From the NCBI RefSeq assembly GCF_950066645.1, contig NZ_CATMFB010000019.1, positions 1 through 64,000 of the forward strand: a stretch of DNA of 64,000 nt, given 5' to 3'. This DNA comes from an uncultured Thalassolituus sp. (GTDB lineage Bacteria; Pseudomonadota; Gammaproteobacteria; Pseudomonadales; Oceanobacteraceae). Below are positions 20,538 through 29,659 of this stretch, piece after piece. The first letter of the stretch is position 1. The number at the start of each line of letters is the position of its first letter. The notes beneath the pieces were generated by a model that ran no database searches, was not told where the DNA came from, and worked only from the letters and a program-made list of their open reading frames with translations. The position numbers were made by a program, and so were the translations under genes.

Positions 20538-20551
20538 CTACTCCTTCGAAA
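20524..20551 (+). terminator. Stop-spanning hairpin at the end of dcd
   Basis: TTTCGAAGGA (20524-20533) pairs with TCCTTCGAAA (20542-20551); the eight-base loop contains the dcd stop. The following bases are A-rich, not T-rich, so it is not a classical terminator on the plus strand. It may instead protect the 3' end or act as an imperfect terminator. Confidence 0.35.
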
Positions 20552-20593
20552 GAAAAAAACCTTATAAAAATCAAAGATTTTCAGCAGAAATCG

Positions 20594-20621
20594 TTGACCT
20601 GAAAATTTCTGATGGCATAAT
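20594..20621 (+). promoter_or_regulatory. Probable promoter of tRNA-Asn
   Basis: TTGACC (20594-20599) and CATAAT (20616-20621) are separated by 16 bases and lie 21 bases before the tRNA. Both hexamers are near consensus. Confidence 0.6.
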
Positions 20622-20642
20622 AGCAACCACTTGCTTAGATGT

Positions 20643-20718
20643 TCCCCGATAGCTCAGTCGGTAGAGCAGCGGACTGTTAATCCGTTGGTCGCTGGTTCAA
20701 GTCCAGCTCGGGGAGCCA
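20643..20718 (+). tRNA. tRNA-Asn (GUU)
   Basis: The sequence folds as a 76-base cloverleaf with acceptor TCCCCGA/TCGGGGA and T-arm GGTTCAAGTCC. The anticodon loop CTGTTAA gives anticodon GUU (Asn). The 3' CCA is encoded. It separates dcd from the polysaccharide locus. Confidence 0.97.
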
Positions 20719-20810
20719 CTTCTTTTATGCTTCATCTCATTTCTCAGGACGAGTTCTGAACAGCCCCGAGCGGTATCATTTCATAGTGGTTTAATCTGGA
20801 GGAATCCGGG

Positions 20811-22694
20811 ATGATAAAAGTTCTTCTTGATGCATCACGTCCGGTGAAGCGCCTCTTGTCAGTCGGTTACGACGTAATCGCAATCCCTGTAGCCATCTAT
20901 CTCGCAATGGCATTACGATATGGAACGTGGTCTCCACCGATCGAATCAAGTCTCTACCCTGTCTTAGGAATAACAACACTCGTTACTATCGCTATTTTTA
21001 TTAAAATAGGACTTTACCGTGCGGTAGTGCGCTTTATGACCAGTAAGGCGTTTTCTACACTTGGGGCTGGCATAGCAGTATCAGCTGCCACTCTGGGAAC
21101 CACCTCATTTCTTTTTACCGCCGCCATTCCGCGATCAAGCATTATCATCTATTTATTTACAGCCTTCGCACTTCTGGGAATTCCAAGATTATTCATTCGT
21201 AGCATAGTGTCGCAGTTGGGCAAAGTAGCCGCAGAACCAGTCATTATTTATGGCGCAGGCCGCCAGGGAATCGCCCTTGCACAGGCTCTGCACAACAGTA
21301 ACATCTTCAGACCGTCCGCGTTTATTGATGACTCACCATCAAAACAGAACACTACAATCCATGGGCTGAAGGTTTTACCAGCCGGGGCAATCTCAGAAAT
21401 TTGTGAAAACACTGGTGCACGTAAAGTACTCCTGGCGCTTGGCAGAACTGACTCCTCCCAAAGAAAGCACTTGATCGAACAACTGGCCGAAAAGCAATTA
21501 GAAGTTCTGACAGCCCCTTCTATGACTGACATCATTAGCGGCAAGGCAAGAGTTGAAGAAGTCAGAGAAGTAGAAATTGAAGATCTGTTAGGTCGGGAGT
21601 CTGTAGCCCCTGATAAAGACCTTTTAGAGGATAACATTAAAGGAAAAGTCGTCGCCATTACTGGTGCTGGAGGATCAATTGGCTCGGAACTATGCCGACA
21701 GGTCATCGCTTCGCGACCATCTAAGTTAATTCTCATTGAGCTAAATGAATACAGCCTGTATGCGATTGAACAAGAGCTGAATCAGCTGAATGAATACCAG
21801 AAAACAGATATTCCGATCGTATCAATACTAGGCTCAGTTCAGAAACAGCATCGACTCCAGACCATTTTCAGTACCTTTTCAGTACAAACAGTCTACCACG
21901 CCGCAGCGTATAAGCATGTTCCAATGGTTGAACATAATGTCGTCGAAGGCGTAAGGAATAATGTATTTGGAACCTGGTACTGCGCAGAAGCCGCTATTAG
22001 TGCCGGGGTCGAACGATTTGTTTTGATTTCTACCGACAAAGCTGTACGCCCTACCAATGTTATGGGTGCATCCAAGCGGCTTGCGGAGCTCGTATTGCAG
22101 GCCCTGGCTAGCCGGCAAGACGATACATTGTTCTGCATGGTACGTTTCGGAAATGTCTTGGGCTCATCTGGTTCAGTGGTCCCTTTATTCCGCCGGCAAA
22201 TCAAAGAGGGGGGCCCAATTACGGTGACTCACCCCGACATCATCAGATACTTTATGACGATCCCTGAGGCGTCGCAGCTAGTTATACAGGCCGGTGCGAT
22301 GGGTAAAGGTGGTGATGTATTCGTGCTGGACATGGGAGAGCCCGTAAAAATCACTTCTCTCGCGAAGAAAATGATCAAGCTTTCCGGCCTCACAGAACGT
22401 TCAATCCAGAACCCTTCAGGAGATATTGAAATCCTCTACACCGGTCTCCGCCCTGGTGAGAAGCTCTATGAAGAACTTCTGATTGGAGATAATGTAGAAG
22501 GAACAGACCATCCCCGGATCATGACTGCCAACGAAATAATGTTGAGCTGGCCAGAAACTCATAACCTGCTCAATCACCTCGACAAAGCATGTCATGATTT
22601 TAAAGTAGAAGATGTGGTTAAATTACTGTTGGATTCACCTGCAGGATACAATAAACAAGGCGACTGCCCTGACTGGGTGTTAAACGCTCAGTAG
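20811..22694 (+). CDS. WbpM/CapD-like nucleotide-sugar 4,6-dehydratase (membrane-anchored)
   Basis: The 627-residue protein has four N-terminal membrane helices (about residues 10-130), a CoA-binding-like Rossmann domain (VIIYGAGRQGIALAQAL) and a C-terminal extended SDR domain. The SDR domain has the NAD motif VAITGAGGSIGSELCRQ, ISTDKAV-type catalytic residues in FVLISTDKAVRPTNVMG, and GLRPGEKLYEELL at the end. This is the WbpM/FlaA1-type architecture that dehydrates UDP-GlcNAc-type sugars to the 4-keto-6-deoxy form. GGAGG precedes the ATG. It is the only plus-strand gene of the locus, and its stop touches that of the sugar-phosphate transferase. Confidence 0.93.
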   Translation: MIKVLLDASRPVKRLLSVGYDVIAIPVAIYLAMALRYGTWSPPIESSLYPVLGITTLVTIAIFIKIGLYRAVVRFMTSKAFSTLGAGIAVSAATLGTTSFLFTAAIPRSSIIIYLFTAFALLGIPRLFIRSIVSQLGKVAAEPVIIYGAGRQGIALAQALHNSNIFRPSAFIDDSPSKQNTTIHGLKVLPAGAISEICENTGARKVLLALGRTDSSQRKHLIEQLAEKQLEVLTAPSMTDIISGKARVEEVREVEIEDLLGRESVAPDKDLLEDNIKGKVVAITGAGGSIGSELCRQVIASRPSKLILIELNEYSLYAIEQELNQLNEYQKTDIPIVSILGSVQKQHRLQTIFSTFSVQTVYHAAAYKHVPMVEHNVVEGVRNNVFGTWYCAEAAISAGVERFVLISTDKAVRPTNVMGASKRLAELVLQALASRQDDTLFCMVRFGNVLGSSGSVVPLFRRQIKEGGPITVTHPDIIRYFMTIPEASQLVIQAGAMGKGGDVFVLDMGEPVKITSLAKKMIKLSGLTERSIQNPSGDIEILYTGLRPGEKLYEELLIGDNVEGTDHPRIMTANEIMLSWPETHNLLNHLDKACHDFKVEDVVKLLLDSPAGYNKQGDCPDWVLNAQ

Positions 22695-23249
22695 CTATTT
22701 ATTCACGACTCGATCACCTGATCCAGCACCTGAAACTGTACGAAAGATAAATACAAAGTAATTTTTAAGAGACATTTCAGCTATCATCTTTGCATCAGTT
22801 CTTGCCAGTAAATCTGGTGTGGACATATCAATGTCGCTTACCTGTGCCAGGCCTGTAATCCCGGGTCTTACTTTATAAACACCCAATTCATTTCTGACTT
22901 TTATCAGCTCTTCCTGATTGAAAAGATTAGGTCTTGGACCAACCAAGCTCATATCCCCTCTAAGAACATTCCATAGCTGTGGTAATTCATCAAGCTTTGT
23001 CTTACGCAGAAAACCACCTACACGTGTAATTGAAGCGGTTGAAGCTAAATGACTAGCAACAGAGGCCGTATCTAATGTCATAGTTCTGAACTTAACCAAC
23101 ACAAAAGGCCTGAGATTACGACCTACTCTCTCCTGGCGAAACAGTGGCGCGCCAGTATCGAACATTCCAACTAAATAAATCACAACCAATACCGGAAATC
23201 CGACGACCAGACCTATGACTGAAAAAACTATATCTAAACAACGCAACAT
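22695..23249 (-). CDS. Short initiating undecaprenyl-phosphate sugar-1-phosphate transferase
   Basis: This is a PglC-like monotopic phosphoglycosyl transferase. The 184-residue protein starts [20 protein letters not shown], a re-entrant membrane helix, and continues with [37 protein letters not shown] and [11 protein letters not shown]. All are signatures of the bacterial sugar transferase family. It would load the first sugar phosphate on the lipid carrier. The ATG at 23249 lies one base from the reductase stop. Together with the dehydratase and reductase it suggests that QuiNAc (or its 4-keto precursor) is the first sugar, by analogy with the Rhizobium etli WreU/WreQ/WreV set. Confidence 0.9.
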   Translation of the reverse strand: MLRCLDIVFSVIGLVVGFPVLVVIYLVGMFDTGAPLFRQERVGRNLRPFVLVKFRTMTLDTASVASHLASTASITRVGGFLRKTKLDELPQLWNVLRGDMSLVGPRPNLFNQEELIKVRNELGVYKVRPGITGLAQVSDIDMSTPDLLARTDAKMIAEMSLKNYFVFIFRTVSGAGSGDRVVNK

Positions 23250-23250
23250 C

Positions 23251-24222
23251 TTATGTCTCCTCGTGTAAATAATGCGCAACGGTATTCTGCAGCCCTCTAT
23301 CAAGGGAGTATGGCGGCGTCCAGTCAAGAAGCTGGCTTGCTTTAGTGCTATCGACAGATAAATCCGAAACCAGACGACTAACAACTTCAGTCTTACCAGT
23401 AAGCCTACCTGCAAAAGTGAATAAACTAGTCGGCACAGGAAGCAAGAAAGACCTTCTGCCTTGTAACTTCCGGATTCGAGATATCAGAGCGGCAATAGAT
23501 ACATCCTCCCGATCTGAAACAAGGAAGGTTTCATTTGCTGCCGCGGGGTGACTAATACAATACAAAATAAAATCTACAAGATTGTCGACGTATATAAGGC
23601 TTCTTCGATTGTGAATCGAACCAAAGGGAAGCGGAAATCCAGTATTGCAAAGGCTAATAAGACTCCTGAAATTTGCCTTGACACCGGGACCGTAGACGAG
23701 AGGTGGACGGATAATCACGACTTCCATCCCGGTTTCCTTGGCAATCTCTTTTAAAGCTTCTTCGGCTTCAAACTTTGACTGACCATAGGCGTCCTCTGGA
23801 TTGGCGCGCATCGCTTCCACAAAAGGACGGCCTTGCTCTGTGCGTTCGCCAGACACCTTTACAGAGCTGATAAAGATGAATCGCCTCACCCCTGCTGAGG
23901 CGGCTTGCCTAGCAAGATTAACGGTACCAAACACATTAACTTCACGAAAATCACGCAATGGATCTTCGGAGTATTCATTCATCACATGAACTCTTGCTGC
24001 GAGGTGTACTACTGAATCAACACCATCGAACAACCTACCGTAAGATGTCTGAGGACCAATACTTTCTACCGTAAACTCATCCAACATTTTCTCATGTGAC
24101 GATGATCTACTCCGCAAAATCGACGTAACATTAAATTTCCCGGAATTGCATAGCGTGGAGAGCAACCTGGCTCCTACAAAACCACTAGCTCCAGTTACAA
24201 CCACTCTTAAGCTATCAGACAT
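23251..24222 (-). CDS. NAD-dependent epimerase/4-keto reductase (WbpV/WreQ-like)
   Basis: The 323-residue extended SDR protein has the Rossmann motif VVVTGASGFVGARLL. It has the catalytic region FISSVKVSGE with a later YGQSKFEAEEAL (Tyr-x-x-x-Lys), and the stretch IIRPPLVYGPGVKANF. In the P. aeruginosa and Rhizobium O-antigen pathways such reductases convert the 4-keto product of WbpM-like dehydratases to QuiNAc. The same role is proposed here from the pairing with the dehydratase at 20.8 kb. The ATG shares one base with the upstream glycosyltransferase stop (TGATG). Confidence 0.85.
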   Translation of the reverse strand: MSDSLRVVVTGASGFVGARLLSTLCNSGKFNVTSILRSRSSSHEKMLDEFTVESIGPQTSYGRLFDGVDSVVHLAARVHVMNEYSEDPLRDFREVNVFGTVNLARQAASAGVRRFIFISSVKVSGERTEQGRPFVEAMRANPEDAYGQSKFEAEEALKEIAKETGMEVVIIRPPLVYGPGVKANFRSLISLCNTGFPLPFGSIHNRRSLIYVDNLVDFILYCISHPAAANETFLVSDREDVSIAALISRIRKLQGRRSFLLPVPTSLFTFAGRLTGKTEVVSRLVSDLSVDSTKASQLLDWTPPYSLDRGLQNTVAHYLHEET

Positions 24223-25100
24223 CAATACACACCAAAGATAAAAAGGAGGAGTAGGATAAATGCATCCCGTGATCTCCTTCTCATACGGTAAAAGTTAAGA
24301 AGACGAAAGAAGTAGCTATCAATCCTACTACTAAGCTCAGGGGAAACGAGTTCCACTATCTGAGATACCTGCTTGCGATACCAGTGTGCCCTGACCATAT
24401 TTAATCGCTTAACGATAGCTTGCAATCCAGTGTTCGTACCTACCTGATTATCAGAATGCTGCCTGTACAACATGGATGGGCAAGGATCAATATACCAACG
24501 ATACCCACGTGATCGGCAAAATGCATAAGCCAACCAGTCATGAAGAGAAACACTACTCAGCCTATCTGAAACTTCAATAATAAACGTCTTTAAAGCAATA
24601 GCAGAGGACCTGCTAAATACATATGTACATCCCGGTCCAGCGGCTTCGAAGAAATGGTCGAACTTCTTCTGCTGCTGAGCCTTATCAACTAACAAACGCC
24701 TTCCATCTGGCCAGAATGCTGTAACATTTGATGAGTACACATCACAGGAGAACTCCTTTAGGCAGGACAGTGAGCGCTCTAACTTATCGGGAAACCAACA
24801 ATCGTCCTGATCTGATAATGAAACAGCATCATAGTTATTGAAGTTAACGTCCCTAAACAATCTGAAAAAATTTGGGCCCGCCCCACCGAACCTCTCTCCA
24901 TAACTGAGTGGCACAACTCTCGCGTCGCGGGATGACCACTCGAGTACCCTGGCATAAGACTCATCATCTGAAAGGTCTACACTCACGTATACAGTGACAC
25001 TAACTCCAGACTGACCAAGTATGCTGGAGATCTGTTCATCCATATACTTGGTACCATTGTATACAGCCATCAGGACCGCAACACGACAATGATCTGTCAC
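24222..25100 (-). CDS. Family 2 glycosyltransferase
   Basis: The 292-residue protein has an N-terminal GT-A domain: VAVLMAVYNGTKYMDEQISS, then AVSLSDQDDCWFPDKLERS with the DQDD metal/nucleotide-binding region. A charged, Arg/Tyr-rich C terminus (NFYRMRRRSRDAFILLLLF) ends in a hydrophobic tail that may contact the membrane. The pattern resembles rhamnosyltransferase-like GT2 enzymes, but donor and acceptor cannot be read. The start is GTG, directly after the TAG of the Wzy-like gene. It is similar in layout to the GT2 at 26.3-27.1 kb. Confidence 0.9.
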   Translation of the reverse strand: MTDHCRVAVLMAVYNGTKYMDEQISSILGQSGVSVTVYVSVDLSDDESYARVLEWSSRDARVVPLSYGERFGGAGPNFFRLFRDVNFNNYDAVSLSDQDDCWFPDKLERSLSCLKEFSCDVYSSNVTAFWPDGRRLLVDKAQQQKKFDHFFEAAGPGCTYVFSRSSAIALKTFIIEVSDRLSSVSLHDWLAYAFCRSRGYRWYIDPCPSMLYRQHSDNQVGTNTGLQAIVKRLNMVRAHWYRKQVSQIVELVSPELSSRIDSYFFRLLNFYRMRRRSRDAFILLLLFIFGVY

Positions 25101-26300
25101 CTAATGCCCATCCTCTTTCATACTCTGAATCAACTTTCCGTAAATCACAATAATGGCAATCATCCCCGTGCTGCTAACAAGGAGTGGATTAGTTCCTGCT
25201 ACCAGTAAGTAAGCAATCCAGGCTACAGTGTACTCTCTGCCCAGGAGTCTGAACTTAAACAGTGGATAAGCAAGTAATGCCAGGAGCGGAAGAGACAGAA
25301 AGCCATAAATGCGATAAATCTCGAAATAAGATAACTCCGACGAATATATAAGCTTATCGTATCCAGGCGTATAAAATCCTGTTCCAGCTCCAGAACCAAA
25401 TATCAGTGAAGCGCCGGCTTGAGAGAAGTGGTCAGCATAGCCAAGAACGTGTCCAATTTTTATCTGGTTAGAGACCTCTTCGGATGAGAAAAAGTACTGA
25501 TAGCTGAGGATAAATAATGCTAAAGCAAAAAGTGCGACTATAATAACATATACATAAGAAATCACTTTAGTGCGATCGCTGAGATAGAAATACACATAGG
25601 TTGCAAACAACCACATTCCCATCAGCGCATTAGCTCGAGTAGCAGAAATTATTAATACAACGGATATAAAAGCGCAAATCAGAAGTGCACTGAAACTCCT
25701 TTTGGTGGCGAAAAATGCCATAAGAAAAACAAGCAATACAGATGTTTTGTAATACACCATATAAACAACCAGACCATTGAAATCACGCCCCCCAATCTTA
25801 GCGGCACTAATCCCCTGATCTAGAAATACCCCAAGTTTAAAACCCAATGAGACGTTCAAACTCGATAGTATAAAAGTAACAAAAATAGTAACCACAAGAA
25901 GGGTCAGCGGAAGAACAGAAAGACTATGGGTCTTTATTCCAAATGCCGATACAGGTAGCAATAACAACAGAGGGACAAAAGCAATTAGATACTGCAGTCG
26001 TATGGCATGATCTATTTCCTGGGAACCACTCAATAAAACGACCACATAAGACAACAGAGGAACAACAAAAGCGACACTAATTACAAGTATAACCAAGTCT
26101 CTTCGCAGTGGTACCCTATTACCAACGAGAGCGAGCAAAAGAAAAACACCAACAGAAACAACAAAGAAGAAAATCTTAAGTTTAAATATATTCCCAACAG
26201 GGTCCAGAATAGAAAATGCAAGAAACAGAAATATACTAAGTTTCAGAAATCCAACAACAGTGTATCTCAAGCGCCCATAAGGATAATCTGAATCATTCAT
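25101..26300 (-). CDS. Wzy-like O-antigen polymerase (polytopic membrane protein)
   Basis: The 399-residue protein has about ten to twelve hydrophobic segments and a large periplasmic loop near residues 270-330, which contains FGSGAGTGFYTPGY. Position inside the locus, size and the ISATRANALMGMW helix fit the Wzy/WaaL O-antigen ligase/polymerase superfamily. Wzy is the likelier role because the gene lies among the glycosyltransferases. The ATG at 26300 overlaps the upstream GT2 stop by four bases (ATGA), which favours it over an ATG seven codons earlier. The sequence is AT-rich compared with the flanks. Confidence 0.75.
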   Translation of the reverse strand: MNDSDYPYGRLRYTVVGFLKLSIFLFLAFSILDPVGNIFKLKIFFFVVSVGVFLLLALVGNRVPLRRDLVILVISVAFVVPLLSYVVVLLSGSQEIDHAIRLQYLIAFVPLLLLLPVSAFGIKTHSLSVLPLTLLVVTIFVTFILSSLNVSLGFKLGVFLDQGISAAKIGGRDFNGLVVYMVYYKTSVLLVFLMAFFATKRSFSALLICAFISVVLIISATRANALMGMWLFATYVYFYLSDRTKVISYVYVIIVALFALALFILSYQYFFSSEEVSNQIKIGHVLGYADHFSQAGASLIFGSGAGTGFYTPGYDKLIYSSELSYFEIYRIYGFLSLPLLALLAYPLFKFRLLGREYTVAWIAYLLVAGTNPLLVSSTGMIAIIVIYGKLIQSMKEDGH

Positions 26301-27136
26301 AAAATAGACCTGACTTTCCAAACGATGAAGTCCAGAAAATCTCTATATATCCCTAATTTCCTGGACATTCTATATACGACCAGCTGACTCTCTAACAGAT
26401 TCTTAATATCGAAAATCTTGCCAGAAATAACTCTCAGAGAAAATTTCTGCGCGCCGACCTCATTACAACCATGTTGACGATACAACAAAAGTGGCTTTTC
26501 GATTGGAATCAGTTTACCACTCCTCTTGCTCACAAGAAGGGCCATCCACCAGTCATGCATCAAAATATCAGATGTATCTGAAGCTCTGTACAACGATGCT
26601 GCTGCCCTATTAAAGGCCATTGCACAGCCTGTTATAGAATTTCGGCAAGCAAGCTTCTTTATATCCATAGTCAGGTGAGGACCTGTATTCTGAAACTCCC
26701 ACATCGACTCAGAAATAATATTGAGGTTCTCATCAACGACCCTAAGATCGCTATACACTACACAAGGTATTTCGCTGCTTTGTTGACCCAGTAACTGCAT
26801 ATGCTCCTGAAGCTTATTCTCATCCCAAACATCATCCTGATCACAAAAAAATGCGTAGTCAAAATCCACACTGCGAATAAGGTGAGAGAAGTTATCTTTA
26901 GCTCCGCCACAGCAAATATCATCTTTTAAAATCAAAAAATTATCTGGAAAGCGGTTTTCATACTCCTGCAGTACAGCAAGGGTACCATCGCGGGAACCAT
27001 CATCATGAGCTACGACTACGAATTCTGTATAACTTTGAGAAACCAGGGAGTCAAGAAGTTCTGGCAGATGCTTCTCGCCATTGTAAGTGGCCAACAACAC
27101 AGCCACTGGAAAACTTGGTGTAATTAACGTCGACAT
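26297..27136 (-). CDS. Family 2 glycosyltransferase
   Basis: The 279-residue protein shows GT2 features: FPVAVLLATYNGEKHLPELL at the start, VVAHDDGSRDGTLAVLQEY, and FDYAFFCDQDDVWDENKLQ with the DxD-type motif. A C-terminal basic/aromatic region, ESQLVVYRMSRKLGIYRDF, resembles the tail of the GT2 at 24.2-25.1 kb. The donor sugar is unknown. It overlaps the Wzy-like gene by four bases and follows the two-domain transferase after a four-base gap. Confidence 0.9.
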   Translation of the reverse strand: MSTLITPSFPVAVLLATYNGEKHLPELLDSLVSQSYTEFVVVAHDDGSRDGTLAVLQEYENRFPDNFLILKDDICCGGAKDNFSHLIRSVDFDYAFFCDQDDVWDENKLQEHMQLLGQQSSEIPCVVYSDLRVVDENLNIISESMWEFQNTGPHLTMDIKKLACRNSITGCAMAFNRAAASLYRASDTSDILMHDWWMALLVSKRSGKLIPIEKPLLLYRQHGCNEVGAQKFSLRVISGKIFDIKNLLESQLVVYRMSRKLGIYRDFLDFIVWKVRSIL

Positions 27137-27140
27137 ACTA

Positions 27141-28640
27141 TTAGCGCTTCAAATATCGGGCAGTCTTAATAACCTTCACCCATAACCTTTTCAGAATATT
27201 CGAAGAAACATCAGAATAGCCACATATCAACTCATTGTATGGTGGAGAGAAATCTCTGTCCTTTGCCAGAATGTCAGAACTGAGACCCTTTGAGCTTTCA
27301 ATTCCCAATGTAACCTGATCCTCAAGAGAAGGTCTCACCCACCCGTTTGATATATGAGAGCGTATGTAATCAATAGATATAGATCCGTCATTAACTGCAG
27401 AAATTAGCTCTCTGACCCATACCTCCTCAAATGGGTTTTTAGTTGACACCCATGGCTGAGTTTTCATATCAGTATAGTGAATTAGCTTGGTCTCGCCTTC
27501 TTTAAAATACTCCAGAGAGTTCCACGTACAAGAGATCCCGGCAGAGGGTTTCTCTGAAACGACCATGCCATCCATCAGATCGCTATAACTGAAGTTGTTA
27601 TTGTCCAGGCAATCAATAATCTTATTAATATCCCAAGCATTACGCTCACAATCTATGAGCATCACACTAAAATGAGGCTTCCTGCCTTCCCCCTTACGCG
27701 ACTTCGCAGCGAGAAGCGTATCCCCGCCCATCGGCAGTGACCAGAGCTCCTTAATATCAGTAAACACCTGCATATCCGAGTCCAGATAGATTGCACGGCC
27801 TTGGTAATTACATATAGAGGGAATCAGGAAGCGCTGAAAACTGAAGGGGGTCCGCTGCCGGTTCTCGACGTCCTTGGGTTCCTTGTATTCAATGCCCAGC
27901 TCATGGATCGCGACTACTTCCACAGGTACACTTGAATGCTTTCGGATAGAGTATTCAAGCACCTTAGTTGCAAGCATCTGAGCTTCAGTGGTTGCGACAT
28001 AAACTTTTACTGGGTACTCATCTTCGATATGGTTGTAATTCAAGTTTCGCTCCATTATAAAACGTCTTATGTTATCAAACTGAATATCAAAAGATGATCT
28101 TCCATTCGAAAGCAGGGTACTTTGATTCAGATCACTGAATCCATCTGCATAGGTCTTCCCCCCATCGACACCAGCCATCGTGAAGTTCCTGGCTCCATTA
28201 GATGACAGCAGAGACACGATCACATCACCGCTGAAATACCCACCGGGTACAACTGGCAATGAATTGCCCGACTTCTTCTTAGTTCCTAAATTATACCAAA
28301 GCAACCTATTCTGATCGTTTAGTGCTCGTAGCACGGGATAGTCCTCGATAAAATCTAATAATGATTTCTTCGATGGAGCACTATTCACATGCGGATATAG
28401 CGGCATTATCAGATACTTTGCATTATCCAGAATAATCTGATCCAGAGAGTCCACGACATCCAGGTCAATAATATGTGAAAAATCGACAGAATAATCCCGT
28501 AATGCGTGATTTAAGGAAACAGTATAATCAAATCTACTGGTATCTTTGAGGCGAGCTACCGACGGACCTTTACCTATTACTAAAAATCTTGAATTTTCCA
28601 GATCAAGCTCTGAAAAAAACTCACCGATATGCTGCATCAT
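27141..28640 (-). CDS. Two-domain glycosyltransferase (Rossmann-like N domain plus GT8-like C domain)
   Basis: The 499-residue protein looks like a fusion. Residues about 1-205 carry FLVIGKGPSVARLKDTSRFD and later FTMAGVDGGKTYADGF, like the sialyltransferase/DUF115-type Rossmann proteins. Residues about 215-400 begin YPVKVYVATTEAQMLATKVL and contain FQRFLIPSICNYQGRAIYLD SDMQVF, a DxD of GT8 type. The C-terminal 90 residues are unassigned. It probably attaches sugars or a modified sugar to the repeat unit; both domain assignments come from pattern memory only. ATG 28640 (overlap ATGA) was selected over an extension into the previous gene. Confidence 0.7.
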   Translation of the reverse strand: MMQHIGEFFSELDLENSRFLVIGKGPSVARLKDTSRFDYTVSLNHALRDYSVDFSHIIDLDVVDSLDQIILDNAKYLIMPLYPHVNSAPSKKSLLDFIEDYPVLRALNDQNRLLWYNLGTKKKSGNSLPVVPGGYFSGDVIVSLLSSNGARNFTMAGVDGGKTYADGFSDLNQSTLLSNGRSSFDIQFDNIRRFIMERNLNYNHIEDEYPVKVYVATTEAQMLATKVLEYSIRKHSSVPVEVVAIHELGIEYKEPKDVENRQRTPFSFQRFLIPSICNYQGRAIYLDSDMQVFTDIKELWSLPMGGDTLLAAKSRKGEGRKPHFSVMLIDCERNAWDINKIIDCLDNNNFSYSDLMDGMVVSEKPSAGISCTWNSLEYFKEGETKLIHYTDMKTQPWVSTKNPFEEVWVRELISAVNDGSISIDYIRSHISNGWVRPSLEDQVTLGIESSKGLSSDILAKDRDFSPPYNELICGYSDVSSNILKRLWVKVIKTARYLKR

Positions 28641-29659
28641 GCGTCCCCGCGTACTTGATAAAACAGATCTAGCCAACTATTCAGTGTGTTAATATTTCGC
28701 TTCTCCGGCCGAAACTCAGGGAGTTTACCTTTAGCCCTATGATACAGAGACTGAAAATCACTGGAAAGATCCCCAATAACTACAGATTGGTCTAATCCCA
28801 CATAGCTCGGTAACTCATCCGCCACTACGGGCAAACCGTAGGTTATACTAGTAATCGCTCGATTCGCTGATTTCGCCATAGTAAAGGGTGTGAGCGTAAT
28901 AGGTATCAAACTAATATCCTGCTCCTCAATCGCACTGTATGCAGTCGAATTGCTCCATTCAAGATACAACACAGGAAAATCACACTTACTCCGAATAATA
29001 TTATATTGCTCTTCACTATTGCTTATTATTGTAAGTACAATCTTATTTTCTCTGTGTTCAATATTCATTGCGGATATGACCCTCATCAAATCCGACATTC
29101 CGCCATGAACACCCGGGCTTCCGTGACTCCCAAACCATACTACTCTTGAATATTTCTCACTATAGCTAATCAGCTGACGAAGGTACTTTTTGTACCTCAA
29201 TCTGGCCCGAAGGCGTGTAAATAATCGCTCTTTAGGCATACCATCCGTGTTAACTTCAACATAGTCATCGACAACATCGATAGGGATTTCTTCAAAGATA
29301 TTTTGTTTAATGTAATCCTTCATATAGCTACTAGCGGTAGTAATATGATCTACCTCTCCACACATTCTACGCAATCTATCAGCTCGATTTTTCAGAGCCT
29401 CACTCTCAAAATCCATATAAAAGTGATTATCGCACAGGTCAAGGACTACATAGGTACCAGATGCTTTTAAATCCCTTACCTTTGAAAGCGTTGTTTCATC
29501 ATAACGCTTAAGAAGAACCAGCACATCCGGTTGCTCGCCGTCCTTGTAGAATCCAATATTAAGACCTAAGCTTCTTAGCTCACTGACAATATGGAAACAC
29601 CTAACTCTAAAACTCGCAACCTCAATATCATTTGTGTGAGCCCAAAACCTAACCAGCAT
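28637..29659 (-). CDS. GT-B-type (family 4/1-like) glycosyltransferase
   Basis: The 340-residue protein has a Rossmann-type N half (LVLLKRYDETTLSKVRDLKA, DLCDNHF) and a C half with VVWFGSHGSPGVHGGM. The C half also contains the donor-binding-like stretch ISLIPITLTPFTMAKSANRA, then ITYGLPVVADE. These fit GT-B retaining enzymes, though the canonical EGFGLP is replaced. The sugar is unknown. The first codons overlap the flippase gene by eleven bases, so translation is coupled. Confidence 0.8.
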   Translation of the reverse strand: MLVRFWAHTNDIEVASFRVRCFHIVSELRSLGLNIGFYKDGEQPDVLVLLKRYDETTLSKVRDLKASGTYVVLDLCDNHFYMDFESEALKNRADRLRRMCGEVDHITTASSYMKDYIKQNIFEEIPIDVVDDYVEVNTDGMPKERLFTRLRARLRYKKYLRQLISYSEKYSRVVWFGSHGSPGVHGGMSDLMRVISAMNIEHRENKIVLTIISNSEEQYNIIRSKCDFPVLYLEWSNSTAYSAIEEQDISLIPITLTPFTMAKSANRAITSITYGLPVVADELPSYVGLDQSVVIGDLSSDFQSLYHRAKGKLPEFRPEKRNINTLNSWLDLFYQVRGDA

